64,000 nucleotides of DNA, taken from the NCBI RefSeq assembly GCF_007994135.1, contig NZ_VLKF01000001.1, positions 4,402,001 through 4,466,000 on the forward strand, written 5' to 3'. Made by a program: the position numbers and the translations under genes. The stretch is from Modestobacter roseus. Lineage in GTDB: Bacteria > Actinomycetota > Actinomycetes > Mycobacteriales > Geodermatophilaceae. Below the pieces are notes generated by a model that did not search any database, was not told the DNA's origin, and saw only the letters and a list, made by a program, of their open reading frames with translations. Of the stretch, positions 1 through 8,292 are shown piece by piece (positions within the stretch are counted from its first letter, which is position 1; the number at the start of each line of letters is the position of its first letter).

Positions 1-120
1 GACGCCGTCGCCGGTGGCGAAGCTGGCCAGCCGGAGCCCGCGCGGGTTGGCCGGGCCGCAGCCGAAGCAGGTCAGCTCGGGCACCAGCCGCTGCTGGATG
101 CTCGGGCCGGGCCCCGGCAC
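1..120 (-). CDS. PaaI/HotDog-type thioesterase, N-terminal fragment cut by the window edge
   Basis: Only the first 40 codons are visible. They read from GTG at 120-118 toward the window edge without a stop. The peptide contains CFGCGPANPRGLRL, a cysteine-rich N-terminal signature common in PaaI-like HotDog-fold thioesterases, which hydrolyse acyl-CoA thioesters. The start lies five bases downstream of the stop codon (127-125) of the upstream methyltransferase gene, so the two are probably cotranscribed. The family call rests on this short motif; the catalytic region lies outside the window. Confidence 0.6.
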   Translation of the reverse strand, partial: MPGPGPSIQQRLVPELTCFGCGPANPRGLRLASFATGDGV

Positions 121-124
121 GCCC

Positions 125-1420
125 TCAGACCCAGTCGGTGCGGCGCAGCGGCGGCTCGGCGCCGCCGGGCTTCTGCACGAGCACCTGGTTGATCCCCATG
201 TCGCCCTTCTCGAACGCGAGCGCGCTGGCGGCCATGTACAGCCGCCACACCCGGGCCCGGCCCTCGGTGGTCGCGGCGACGGCGGCGTCCCAGTGGGTCT
301 CGAGCCGCTGCACCCACGCGCGCAGGGTGAGCGCGTAGTGCCGGCGCAGCGCCTCGACGTCGAGCACCTCCAGGCCGCCGGCCTCCAGGGCGCCGACCGT
401 CTCGGTCAGCCCCAGCAGCTCGCCGTCGGGGAAGACGTAGCGGGCGATGAAGCTGTCGCGGCTCCAGGTGGTCGTGCCGGCGTTCCAGGCGATGGCGTGG
501 TTGAGCAGCCGCGCACCCGGGGCCAGGAGCGCGGCCAGCGTGCGCACGTAGGTGGGCAGCTGCTCCCGGCCGACGTGCTCGGACATGCCGATGGAGCTGA
601 TCGCGTCGAACGGCCCGTCGTCGACCGTCCGGTAGTCCTGCACCCGGATGTCGATCCGGTCGGTCAACCCGGCCTCGGCGGCCCGCTTGCGCGCCAGCCG
701 GGCCTGCTCCTCCGACAGCGTGATGCCGACGACGTCGACGCCGTAGCGCTGGGCGGCGTGGATCGCCATGGACCCCCACCCGCAGCCCACGTCGAGCAGC
801 CGCATCCCCGGCTGCAGCCCGAGCTTGCGGCAGACCAGGTCGAGCTTCGCCTCCTGGGCGGCCTCCAGGTCGGCGACCAGATCCCCGGAGGCGGACTCCC
901 AGACCGCGCAGGAGTAGACCATCGACGGGCCGAGCACCAGCTCGTAGAAGTCGTTGCCGACGTCGTAGTGGTGGCTGATCGCGGCGGCGTCCCGGGCCCG
1001 GGAGTGGCGCCGGCCGACCCGGCCCAGGTCGGCCTCCTCGGCCGGGGGTGCGGGCTCCGGGCCGATCGCACCCAGCCGCAGCGCCGTGCCCAGCAGGTCC
1101 AGCCGCTCACGCACGGTCGGGGCGGCCATCGGTCCGGTCTCGGCGAGCCGGCCGGCGGAGCTCAGCGCGGCGAAGGTGGCGAAGACGTCGCCCTCGACGT
1201 CGATCTCCCCGGCGACGTAGCCGCGGCCCAGCCCGAGCTGACCGGGCGACCAGAGCAGCCGGCGCAGCGCCTTCCGGGACCGGACGGCGACCACCGGCGC
1301 ACCGGGCGGGCCGGCCAGCGAGCCGTCCCAGCCGCGCAGCCGCAGCGGCAGCTCCGTCGTCCCCAGCACCGCACCCAGCGCTGCTGCCAGCCGGTCCGCG
1401 ACCGTCGGGCGTCCCGCCAT
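125..1420 (-). CDS. Cyclopropane-fatty-acyl-phospholipid synthase family SAM methyltransferase
   Basis: The protein has 431 residues. It carries a class I SAM-binding motif (LLDVGCGWGSM, about residue 210) and the HHYDVGNDFYELVLG segment typical of the CFA synthase/mycolic acid methyltransferase family just before it. These enzymes transfer a methyl or methylene group from SAM to unsaturated fatty-acyl chains of membrane phospholipids. An N-terminal region of about 150 residues precedes the catalytic fold, as in CfaS-type enzymes. ATG at 1420 is chosen because GAGGAG lies seven bases upstream; in-frame starts further upstream lack this. The cyclopropane versus methyl product cannot be told from the sequence. 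It is followed at five bases by a thioesterase gene. Confidence 0.88.
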   Translation of the reverse strand: MAGRPTVADRLAAALGAVLGTTELPLRLRGWDGSLAGPPGAPVVAVRSRKALRRLLWSPGQLGLGRGYVAGEIDVEGDVFATFAALSSAGRLAETGPMAAPTVRERLDLLGTALRLGAIGPEPAPPAEEADLGRVGRRHSRARDAAAISHHYDVGNDFYELVLGPSMVYSCAVWESASGDLVADLEAAQEAKLDLVCRKLGLQPGMRLLDVGCGWGSMAIHAAQRYGVDVVGITLSEEQARLARKRAAEAGLTDRIDIRVQDYRTVDDGPFDAISSIGMSEHVGREQLPTYVRTLAALLAPGARLLNHAIAWNAGTTTWSRDSFIARYVFPDGELLGLTETVGALEAGGLEVLDVEALRRHYALTLRAWVQRLETHWDAAVAATTEGRARVWRLYMAASALAFEKGDMGINQVLVQKPGGAEPPLRRTDWV

Positions 1421-1444
1421 GACCACGCTCCTCGCCTCCGCACG

Positions 1445-1463
1445 CAACCGGACAGGCCGGTTG
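1445..1463. promoter_or_regulatory. Inverted repeat upstream of the CFA-type methyltransferase
   Basis: CAACCGG and CCGGTTG form a perfect 7-bp inverted repeat with a 5-base loop, 25 bases before the methyltransferase start. It could be an operator or a 5'-UTR hairpin; nothing else in the window shares it. Confidence 0.35.
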
Positions 1464-1551
1464 CACTCGCCAACTGTCTCGCGCAACACCGGGCGATCGG
1501 AAGATCATCCCGTCCCGAGGCGGTCAGCGGAACCAGGTGCGGTGCGGCTGG

Positions 1552-3798
1552 TCAGCCCGGCTGGGCCAGCGCCACCGAGGTGATCCGGTGGACGGCGAAC
1601 GTGCGGGTCTCCCCGCGGCCCTCGTCGAACCCCTGCAGGAAGCCCCCGGCCAGCGACACCGGCTGCACCATCCGCTGGCTGCCCGACCCCTGCGCGTCGA
1701 CGTAGCCGAGCCACACCGGCACGCCGTCGCGCACCGCCTGGGACAGCAGCTCCAGCGTGCCCGCCGTCGTCACCCCGGGCACCTGGCGCACCGGCTCGGT
1801 GCGGCGGGCGGCGAGCGCGGCGTCGCCGGCGCGGATCTCGCGCACGGTCGCCGCGACGTCGTCGGCGGACATCGGGCGGGGCGCCACCGGTGCGGAGCCG
1901 CCGGGCCGGCGGCCGGCCGCGCGCGGCGGCTGGGCCGGCCGGGTCAGCACCGCGCCCCCGGCGTTCTCCCCGGCCGGGGCGTAGCCCGCCGCGCGCAGCA
2001 CGGTGAGCACCTCCTCCGGGGGCAGCCCGCTGACCAGCACACCCGGTGCGAGCCGGCGGAGCTCGGCGTTCGCCGTCCGCCGGTCGCTGAGCACCTGGGA
2101 CACCAGGCCATGGTCGTCGGAGCGCACGTAGCACTCGATGGCGCCGACCCGCAGCCGCCCGTGCTGGCGGGCGACGTCGTCGACGAGGTAGTCCAGCGCC
2201 TGCGGCACCGGGGTGCGCGAGACCCGGGTGAAGAGGTCGTGCAGGTCGGTGGCCGACCAACCGGCGTCCAGCGCGCGGCGGATGCTGCCGTCGCTGACCC
2301 GGTAGACGGTGGCACCGCCGGAGGACTCCACGTCGGCGACGACGGCGAGCGTCGCGGCCAGCTCGGCGACCAGCGGGCCGGGGGCGATCAGCGACAGGTC
2401 CGGCTGGGCGAGCACGTGGTCCAGCGGCTCGGGCAGCAGCCCGCGCATGCCGTCACCGGCGGCGTCCTCCCCGCCGGTGAGCAGGCCCCGCCCCGCGGTG
2501 CTCAGCACCCCACCCACGGCGATGCCCAGGCGTTCGGCCTCGGCCAGCAGGGCCGGCACCGGCGCCAGCCGGTCGGCCCGCCGCGGGGTGCGCCAGCGCA
2601 GCAGCGCGACGAGCTCGTCGGCGACCAGGCCGCGCCCGGGCGGGAACTCGGCCAGCACGGCCAGCGCCGAGCGCCGCAGCACCGGGGCGGTCTGCCGGAC
2701 GACGTCGGGGGAGAGCACGTTGACCGCCTTGCCGGCCACGTCGCGCTGCCCGACCAGCGAGATCAGCCGGGTGCTGGCCAGCCAGCCGCCGGCCAGCGAC
2801 GCCCACCGGTCGGGGAGGTCCTGCTCGCGCCAGGCGTCGTAGAGCCGGGTGGGCAGCCACTCGTCGCGCTGCGCCCCGCCGACGTCCAGCAGCCCGGCCA
2901 CGTGCGCGAGCTCGATCAGGACGGCGACGTCGGCCTCGCCGATGCGCAGCTCCTTGGCCAGCCGCTTCTGGTCGCGCACCCCCAGCCCGCCGCTGCGCAG
3001 CAACCCGGCCGGCTCCTCCTCCAGCGCGGTGAGCAGGTCGGCGACCCGGCCCAGCACCTCCAGCGCGGCGCCGGCGGCCTGCCGGTCGACGACGGTGGCG
3101 TCGCGCTCGGCGACCCGGGGCTCCGGGCGGAGCCGGGGCGGGCCGAGCGGCGCGTCCCCGCGCAGCAGCAGCCCGATCTCGCGCGGGAGCTCGACGTTGA
3201 CCGCGTCGATCCGGGCGAGCAGGCCCTGCTGCAGCAGCCGGCGGGCGGGGGAGGGCGGCCCGCCGGCGGTGGTGTCGGGCAGGTGCCCGACCGGGCGGTC
3301 ACCGGCGAGCCGCTCCAGCACCGCACGCTCGTCGTCGTCCAGGCCGGCGAGGGCGGCCGCCAGGTCGCGCGGCAGCGGCACCCGCAGGTCGGTCGCCCGC
3401 CGGCCCAGCCCGGCCGGGTAGCGCACCGCCCGGCGGACCGGCTCCGGCGCGTGCAGGTCGGCGTCGCCCCACAGCAGCGCCCGGGTGGTCAGCTCCTCCA
3501 CCGCGGCGTCGACCACGTCGGCGGGCACGCCGGGCAGCAGACCGGGCAGCTCGGCCCGCGGGACGCCGTCGGTGGGGGAGAGCAGCACCGCGTCGAGCAC
3601 CTGGAGCGTGGCGGCGTCCAGCTCGTCGAGGGCCCGGTCGACCGAGACCGGCACCGCCAGCCGGGTCGCCAACCCGACGACGTCGGAGGGCGCCGGGCGC
3701 GCCACGTCGGGCCGGGCGGCCAGCAGGGCGCCCAGCTGCTCGTCGGTGCGGGTGCGCAGCCAGGCGGCGAGCGTGGCGGGCGGCTGGTCCGGAGACAT
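1552..3798 (-). CDS. Helicase-associated domain protein with C-terminal WYL-like domain
   Basis: The protein has 748 residues. It belongs to the actinobacterial family annotated as helicase C-terminal/XPB-associated domain protein; in Mycobacterium a relative (Rv0862c) sits beside the XPB helicase gene. No Walker A motif is visible, so it is unlikely to be an active helicase. The last 70 or so residues (VWLGYVDAQGSGSQRMVQPV onward) resemble a WYL ligand/nucleic-acid sensing domain. ATG at 3798 is preferred over GTG 3807 because a TAGCGT hexamer lies seven bases upstream, giving a leaderless start, and GTG 3807 would lie inside that hexamer. A role in DNA repair or transcription is inferred from family and not shown here; no XPB gene is adjacent in this window. 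Confidence 0.75.
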   Translation of the reverse strand: MSPDQPPATLAAWLRTRTDEQLGALLAARPDVARPAPSDVVGLATRLAVPVSVDRALDELDAATLQVLDAVLLSPTDGVPRAELPGLLPGVPADVVDAAVEELTTRALLWGDADLHAPEPVRRAVRYPAGLGRRATDLRVPLPRDLAAALAGLDDDERAVLERLAGDRPVGHLPDTTAGGPPSPARRLLQQGLLARIDAVNVELPREIGLLLRGDAPLGPPRLRPEPRVAERDATVVDRQAAGAALEVLGRVADLLTALEEEPAGLLRSGGLGVRDQKRLAKELRIGEADVAVLIELAHVAGLLDVGGAQRDEWLPTRLYDAWREQDLPDRWASLAGGWLASTRLISLVGQRDVAGKAVNVLSPDVVRQTAPVLRRSALAVLAEFPPGRGLVADELVALLRWRTPRRADRLAPVPALLAEAERLGIAVGGVLSTAGRGLLTGGEDAAGDGMRGLLPEPLDHVLAQPDLSLIAPGPLVAELAATLAVVADVESSGGATVYRVSDGSIRRALDAGWSATDLHDLFTRVSRTPVPQALDYLVDDVARQHGRLRVGAIECYVRSDDHGLVSQVLSDRRTANAELRRLAPGVLVSGLPPEEVLTVLRAAGYAPAGENAGGAVLTRPAQPPRAAGRRPGGSAPVAPRPMSADDVAATVREIRAGDAALAARRTEPVRQVPGVTTAGTLELLSQAVRDGVPVWLGYVDAQGSGSQRMVQPVSLAGGFLQGFDEGRGETRTFAVHRITSVALAQPG

Positions 3799-3805
3799 CC
3801 GGTCC

Positions 3806-3811
3806 ACGCTA
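3806..3811 (-). promoter_or_regulatory. -10 element for leaderless start at 3798
   Basis: TAGCGT (minus strand) ends seven bases before ATG 3798, with no Shine-Dalgarno sequence between them. Confidence 0.5.
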
Positions 3812-3838
3812 CGTCCTGGGCGGAGCGGGCCGCTCTGT

Positions 3839-3844
3839 CACGAT
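3839..3844 (+). promoter_or_regulatory. -10 element for leaderless start at 3851
   Basis: CACGAT followed by a six-base spacer leads straight into GTG 3851. The divergent -10 at 3806-3811 is only 27 bases away, so the two promoters lie back to back. Confidence 0.45.
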
Positions 3845-3850
3845 GCCCGC

Positions 3851-4366
3851 GTGGCCGCCCTGGACGATCCGCAGACCCGCACCGCCCTGGCCGCCCATCG
3901 TGCCGGGGCGCTGCGCTGGCTCGGTGGGGGCGCGCTCGCCGTCGTCCTGGGCTGCGTGGCCGGGGCGGCGGTCGTCCGCATCGCCCGGGACGGCGGGGAG
4001 CGGGCGCCGTTCGCCGGCCTGGTCGTCGTCGCGCTGGTGGCCGGGGGCGTCGTCGGCGTCGTCGTGGGGGTCGGTGCGCTGCTGCGCACCCGGCGGTGGA
4101 CCCGGGCGCTGGCCGGCACCGGCTGGCGGGCCGGGGTGCTGCGGGTCGCCGGACCGGCGACGCTGCAGGTCGAGCCGGTCGGCTACGACGACCTCACCGA
4201 CGAGCCGGTGCGGCTGCGGCTGCAGTCCACCGCGATCTGGCGGACCCGGGCGGTGCAGCGGCTGGACGGCGCCGAGGTGCGCTGCGCGGAGGTGTCCCCG
4301 CGCGAGTGGCTGCTGACCGCCGACGGCGCGGGCACGGTGTACGGCGCCCGGGTCGCGACCCGCTGA
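3851..4366 (+). CDS. Hypothetical membrane protein with two transmembrane segments
   Basis: The protein has 171 residues and no family I recognise. Two hydrophobic helices (around residues 20-40 and 55-80, rich in Gly/Val/Ala) are followed by about 85 soluble residues containing LRLQSTAIWRTRAVQ and a C-terminal TVYGARVATR. The layout suggests a small membrane-anchored domain. The start GTG 3851 is taken from the leaderless -10 hexamer six bases upstream; an open frame extends further upstream but only as antisense to the neighbouring gene. It is divergent from the helicase-domain gene. Confidence 0.65.
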   Translation: MAALDDPQTRTALAAHRAGALRWLGGGALAVVLGCVAGAAVVRIARDGGERAPFAGLVVVALVAGGVVGVVVGVGALLRTRRWTRALAGTGWRAGVLRVAGPATLQVEPVGYDDLTDEPVRLRLQSTAIWRTRAVQRLDGAEVRCAEVSPREWLLTADGAGTVYGARVATR

Positions 4367-4493
4367 GCGACCCGCTGGCCCACCCGCTGGTGCGACACCA
4401 CGGAGTGCGGTGCGTGTCACGGGGCGGCGACACGGGAAGATGAGCTACGAACGCGCCGGTGTCCGGACCGGCGGCACCGCACACGGAGGCGAC

Positions 4494-4718
4494 ATGGCCA
4501 AGCGCAACGACAAGCAGGCCCACCTGGTCGAGCCCACCTGGGGACGGCGCTCCGAGGGGGAGCCGCCGGTGACCGAGCTGGTCAGCGAGATGGCCGGCGG
4601 GCTCTCCCCGTTCGGTGAGGACCACGCCTTCCCGCTGCCGCCGGAGATGCTGCGCTACGCCCACCCGCAGGACCGCCCCAACCGGGCGGGCGTGCAGCTC
4701 CCCGAGAACCGGCGCTGA
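4494..4718 (+). CDS. Small conserved-looking hydrophilic protein of unknown function
   Basis: The protein has 74 residues and starts at ATG 4494 with GGAGG six bases upstream. It is hydrophilic, starts with a lysine/arginine-rich stretch (MAKRNDKQAH), contains FPLPPEMLRYAHPQDRPNRA, and has no transmembrane segment or cysteine. The good ribosome-binding site, in-frame coding bias and the strong terminator just downstream support a real gene. I do not recognise a function. Confidence 0.7.
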   Translation: MAKRNDKQAHLVEPTWGRRSEGEPPVTELVSEMAGGLSPFGEDHAFPLPPEMLRYAHPQDRPNRAGVQLPENRR

Positions 4719-4741
4719 CCACCCGCGCGTAGCCGTCCTCG

Positions 4742-4770
4742 AGCAGCGGCACCTCCGCGGTGCCGCTGCT
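4742..4770. terminator. Bidirectional hairpin terminator
   Basis: AGCAGCGGCACC and GGTGCCGCTGCT form a perfect 12-bp stem with loop TCCGC between two convergent genes (ends 4718 and 4816). There is no U-tract, which is usual for high-GC actinobacterial terminators. Confidence 0.75.
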
Positions 4771-4815
4771 GGACGGCGCCGTGCCGACGACCTCGACGAC
4801 TGAGCGTGCGCCCGC

Positions 4816-5316
4816 TCAGCCGGCCGGGGGCGCCTCGGTGGTCGTCGTCGCGCCCTCGCCGGCGCGGATGAAGCCCACCGGCCAGGCCCCGGAGAGCCCC
4901 TCGCAGGCGTCCGGGTCCGCGCGCTGCACGACCACCAGGTAGTACGTCGGCGGGACGACGTCGGAGGTGCTGATCCCGTCGAACACGGCCTGACCGGCGT
5001 CGACGTCCACCTCACCGATCTGCTCCTCGAGCTGCTCGTCGAAGACCTGCACGCTCCAGCCGTCGTCGGCGACCTCGTCGGGCACCTCGAGGGTCACCGG
5101 GGTGTCCGGGGAGACCTCCAGGATCGGCGCGGTGACCTGGTACCGCTCGCCCTCGCCGTCCCGGCACCACTGGGTGGGGTCCAGCGTCACCTGCTGCGGG
5201 CCGACCTCCACGGCGACCGTCGGCACCGGGTCGCCGGTGGCCCGGTCGCCGCAGCCGGAGAGCACCGCCAGCCCACCCAGCAGTGCCACCGCGGCTGCGC
5301 CGCGTGCCGTGCTCAC
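4816..5316 (-). CDS. DUF2771-like lipoprotein
   Basis: The protein has 166 residues with a short basic N-terminus, a hydrophobic core and a lipobox LSGC (Cys22), so it is predicted to be exported and lipid-anchored. The mature part has a conserved pair of cysteines (WCRDG, DACEG) and a threonine/proline-rich tail. Length and position directly after an MFS gene match DUF2771 proteins of actinobacteria. GTG 5316 is the start: GAGGAGG lies eight bases upstream, and GTGA overlaps the MFS stop by four bases, which suggests translational coupling. Function unknown; it probably works with the transporter. Confidence 0.75.
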   Translation of the reverse strand: MSTARGAAAVALLGGLAVLSGCGDRATGDPVPTVAVEVGPQQVTLDPTQWCRDGEGERYQVTAPILEVSPDTPVTLEVPDEVADDGWSVQVFDEQLEEQIGEVDVDAGQAVFDGISTSDVVPPTYYLVVVQRADPDACEGLSGAWPVGFIRAGEGATTTTEAPPAG

Positions 5317-6872
5317 GTCCGTACCTCCTCGTCGGCGGCCCGGCCGCCGGCTCCGTCGCGGCGGGTCCGCAGGCTCCACAGGGTCAGCCCGACGGCGAGC
5401 ACCAGCAGCGCCGACGCCACGGTGAAGCCCAGCCAGCCGATGGTGGGCAGCACGATGCCCAGGGCGCCGCCGACCACCCAGGCCAGCTGCAGCCAGGTCT
5501 CCGAACGGGCGAACGCCGAGGCGCGCAGCGCGTCGGGCACCTCCCGCTGGATGATCGCGTCCAGGGCCACCTTGCCCAGCGCGTTGGTCACCGCGGCCAC
5601 CCCGGCGACCAGCGCCGCCATCGGCAGGCTGAACACCGCGGCGGCCAGGCCGGTGATCACGGCGGCGATGCCGGCGGCCACGAGCACCACCCGGTCCGGG
5701 CTAGCGGTGCGCAGCCGGGACCCCACCGCGGTGCCCAGGAAGCTGCCCGCGCCCGCGGCGGCGGCGATCCCGCCCAACGCGGCGGTCGCCGGCCAGCCGC
5801 CGTCGACGGTGGCCTGCACCAGGAACGCCGAGAAGATGGTCAGGAAGCCGGCCAGCCCGCGCAGGGCGGCGGTGGCGCGCAGCGCGGTGGCCACGTGCGG
5901 GACCACCGGCCGCCGGCCGCGCCCGGGCAGCCGGATCGGCGTCGTCCGCAGCACGTCGGCGGGCTGCTCCCCGACGGCCACGTCGACGTGGGGTGGCAGC
6001 CGCACGGCCAGCACCGCAGCGACGACGAAGACGGCGGCGGTGGCGCCGAGCTCCCAGGCGAAGCCGAGCAGGGAGGCGATGCCCGCGCCCACGGCGCCCA
6101 GCACGCCGCCGGCGGCCAGGCCGAACACCGACAGCCGGGCGTTGGCGGAGGTCAGCGACAGGGCGCCGGGCAGCACCCGCGGGACGACGGCGGCGCGCAG
6201 CACGTTGAACGACTTGCTCAGCACGAGCACGCCCAGCGCGGCCGGGTACAGCCCCAGGTCGTCGTGGTGGACGGCCATCAGCACCGCCAGCACGGCCCGG
6301 CCGCCCAGGCTCGCGGCGAGCGCCCAGCGCCGGCCGCGCTGCAGCCGGTCGAGCGCGGGGCCGATCACCGGTGCGACCAGGGCGAACGGCGCCATCGTCA
6401 CCAGCAGGTACAGGGCCACGTTCCACCGCTGCGCGTCGGTGGTGGCCGCGGAGAAGAACAGCGTGCCGGCCAGCGAGACCATGATCATCGCGTCGCCGGC
6501 GACGTGCAGGGCGTTGACCCAGACCAGGTTCGACAGGCCGGTCTGCCCGGCGCCGTCGGCGCGGCCCGCAGCGCGGACCCGCCGGACCGTCGCCGCGGTC
6601 AGCTCCCGGCTCCGCGCCGCCGCGACCCGGGTGACGGTGAGCTTGGCCGGGCTCGTGCCCGCCGCGGGCGGTGCGGTCGTGGCGCCCGGCGGGGCGGCCT
6701 GCGGCGGCGGGCCCGGGGGAGCCGGCGTGGTGACCGGGGGCGGTGGCACCGGCCGGGTCGGGTGCGCGGCGGGTGCGCCGCGGGGGCGGACGACGGCGGT
6801 CGGGGCGTCGTCGCCCCGGGGCTGGGCGGTGGCCACCGGCATCGGCGTGGTCTCCTGCCGGCGGATGCCCAT
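5313..6872 (-). CDS. MFS transporter with proline/alanine-rich N-terminal extension
   Basis: A major facilitator membrane protein with about twelve hydrophobic helices beginning with the segment LSNLVWVNALHVAGDAM. About 110 residues before the first helix are unusually rich in Pro, Ala, Thr and Arg and should be cytoplasmic and disordered. The substrate cannot be inferred. The start is uncertain: ATG 6872 and ATG 6842 both have purine-rich sites nine bases upstream (GGAG and AGGAG), and GTG 6956 also opens the frame; 6872 is given. The stop overlaps the start of the DUF2771 lipoprotein gene by four bases. A similar MFS/DUF2771/DUF3027/DUF2530 grouping is known in mycobacteria (Rv0875c-Rv0883c region). 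Confidence 0.82.
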   Translation of the reverse strand: MGIRRQETTPMPVATAQPRGDDAPTAVVRPRGAPAAHPTRPVPPPPVTTPAPPGPPPQAAPPGATTAPPAAGTSPAKLTVTRVAAARSRELTAATVRRVRAAGRADGAGQTGLSNLVWVNALHVAGDAMIMVSLAGTLFFSAATTDAQRWNVALYLLVTMAPFALVAPVIGPALDRLQRGRRWALAASLGGRAVLAVLMAVHHDDLGLYPAALGVLVLSKSFNVLRAAVVPRVLPGALSLTSANARLSVFGLAAGGVLGAVGAGIASLLGFAWELGATAAVFVVAAVLAVRLPPHVDVAVGEQPADVLRTTPIRLPGRGRRPVVPHVATALRATAALRGLAGFLTIFSAFLVQATVDGGWPATAALGGIAAAAGAGSFLGTAVGSRLRTASPDRVVLVAAGIAAVITGLAAAVFSLPMAALVAGVAAVTNALGKVALDAIIQREVPDALRASAFARSETWLQLAWVVGGALGIVLPTIGWLGFTVASALLVLAVGLTLWSLRTRRDGAGGRAADEEVRT

Positions 6873-7041
6873 CGGAGCGGTCTCCACCCCGGGTCCGGGC
6901 TCGCCCCGCGGGCGGCGCCGGCTCCGCCAGGAACGGGGTCCAGGAGCGGCGGGCACGGCCCCATCGTGCCGCAGTCACCTGTGCGACCGGCGGGAACGGC
7001 GCCGCGGAGGTGCGGTGGCGTGCGCCGACGCGGGCATCCGG

Positions 7042-7047
7042 GACAAT
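7042..7047 (+). promoter_or_regulatory. -10 element for leaderless start at 7054
   Basis: GACAAT, a good TANAAT-like hexamer, ends six bases before GTG 7054; no Shine-Dalgarno is present. Confidence 0.5.
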
Positions 7048-7053
7048 GGCCCC

Positions 7054-7884
7054 GTGTCCGACTCCGCGTACGCCGCTGCCCATGGTCCCCAGCCGGACGA
7101 GGTGCTGGCCGCTGCGGTCGACCTGGCCCGGGCCGCCGCCGTCGAGGTCGCCGGTGACGCCGGCGTGGTCGGCGACCACCTCGGCGTCCACGTCGAGCCG
7201 CTGCTCGCCGAGGAGACGGCCGGCGAGGAGCCGCCGGCCGAGGTGCTCGGCGCCGTCCTGACCCACAGCTTCGCCGCCACGCTGCCCGGCTACCTCGGCT
7301 GGCACTGGGCGGTCACCGTGGCCCGGGTCCCCGGCGACGACGAGGTGACCGTCGACGAGGTGGTCCTGCTGCCCGGCGACTCGGCGCTGCTCGCCCCGGC
7401 CTGGGTGCCGTGGCACGAGCGGCTGCGGCCCGGCGACATGGCGGTGGGCGACGTGCTGCCGGCCACCGAGGACGACGACCGGCTGGTGCCCTCCTACCTC
7501 GCCGAGGACGACACCGCCGACGACCCGGCCGGCCGGGTGGTGGCCGAGGAGCTGGGGATGGGCCGCGAGCGCGTCCTCTCCCCGAACGGCCGCGGGAAGG
7601 CCGCCGACCGCTGGCGGGAGGGCGACTTCGGTCCGCGTTCGGCGATGGCCCGGCACGCCCCCGGCCCGTGCGGCACCTGCGGCTTCTGGATCCCGCTGGC
7701 CGGGTCGATGCGGCTGTCGTTCGGCGCGTGCAGCAACGCCTACGCCCCGGCCGACGGTCGCGTGGTGACCGTCGACTACGGCTGCGGCGCGCACAGCCAG
7801 GCGACCCTGGACCGCACCGGTGGCGACCCGGTCGAGGTCACCAACACCGCCCGCTACGACACGGCCGACTTCGACGTGCTCTGA
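7054..7884 (+). CDS. DUF3027 family protein with cysteine cluster
   Basis: The protein has 276 residues. The middle (HSFAATLPGYLGWHWAVTVA) and the C-terminal cysteine region match the DUF3027 family of actinobacteria. Four cysteines, CGTC near residue 206, GACSN near 226 and YGCGAHS near 244, could form a metal-binding site; this is inference. Function is unknown. GTG 7054 is chosen from the leaderless -10 hexamer. It is divergent from the MFS/DUF2771 pair and convergent with the DUF2530 gene. Confidence 0.8.
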   Translation: MSDSAYAAAHGPQPDEVLAAAVDLARAAAVEVAGDAGVVGDHLGVHVEPLLAEETAGEEPPAEVLGAVLTHSFAATLPGYLGWHWAVTVARVPGDDEVTVDEVVLLPGDSALLAPAWVPWHERLRPGDMAVGDVLPATEDDDRLVPSYLAEDDTADDPAGRVVAEELGMGRERVLSPNGRGKAADRWREGDFGPRSAMARHAPGPCGTCGFWIPLAGSMRLSFGACSNAYAPADGRVVTVDYGCGAHSQATLDRTGGDPVEVTNTARYDTADFDVL

Positions 7885-7888
7885 CATC

Positions 7889-7905
7889 GTCGCCCTCCGG
7901 GCGAC
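7889..7905. terminator. Short hairpin between convergent genes
   Basis: GTCGCCC and GGGCGAC with a three-base loop form a perfect 7-bp stem between the stop codons at 7884 and 7915. Confidence 0.55.
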
Positions 7906-7914
7906 ACCGCGGCG

Positions 7915-8124
7915 CTACCGCTGCCCCTGCCGGCGCATGAGGACGAGGCCGAGCCCGGCGAGGACGATGGCCGCGACGCAGGTCCAGGTCCAGACCCGGT
8001 CGACCCGGTCGCCCAGCACGAGCAGCACCACCAGCGCGACGGCCCACAGCGCGGTCCCGATCTGCACGACGCGGGCGGTGTCGACCTTCAGCGGCGGCGG
8101 GGACGGGCGCGTGGGTGCGGGCAC
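7915..8124 (-). CDS. DUF2530 family small membrane protein
   Basis: The protein has 69 residues and two transmembrane helices (about 23-38 and 46-60) after a proline-rich start and the LKVDTARVVQIGTALW segment typical of DUF2530. Mycobacterium has the same family next to DUF3027. Function unknown. The start GTG 8124 is supported by TAGGCT ending six bases upstream, a leaderless arrangement. Confidence 0.8.
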   Translation of the reverse strand: MPAPTRPSPPPLKVDTARVVQIGTALWAVALVVLLVLGDRVDRVWTWTCVAAIVLAGLGLVLMRRQGQR

Positions 8125-8130
8125 GCGCCG

Positions 8131-8136
8131 AGCCTA
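8131..8136 (-). promoter_or_regulatory. -10 element for leaderless start at 8124
   Basis: TAGGCT on the minus strand, six-base spacer, then GTG. Confidence 0.5.
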
Positions 8137-8211
8137 GGGGCCCGCGCGCCCCGCCTGCCGGCGCCCCGTCGGGCCATCCGCAAACCCGGTGCCGTGACCG
8201 GTGTGCGGCGC

Positions 8212-8217
8212 TACCGT
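8212..8217 (+). promoter_or_regulatory. -10 element leading to ATG 8224 (mini-ORF MPFR-stop)
   Basis: TACCGT followed by six bases and ATG 8224 is the same arrangement as at 13015 and 26390. The ATG opens a frame that stops at TGA 8236 after four codons, in the same frame as the MFS gene that follows. Confidence 0.45.
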
Positions 8218-8292
8218 CCCGGCATGCCGTTCCGTTGACCCGTCTCCCGAAGCCCGCTGCCACTCGCGGCCCGGCCGCTCGCGCGCCTGGCC

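Noticed and set aside
1537-4443. Very long open frame on the plus strand opposite the helicase-domain gene
   Set aside because: Its product is a low-complexity Arg/Gly/Gln/Pro sequence, the usual antisense shadow in 75% GC DNA; the minus-strand protein has domain motifs and a promoter.
5283-7157. Long plus-strand frame across the MFS gene
   Set aside because: Gln/Arg/Gly-rich without domains; antisense to a clear twelve-helix transporter.
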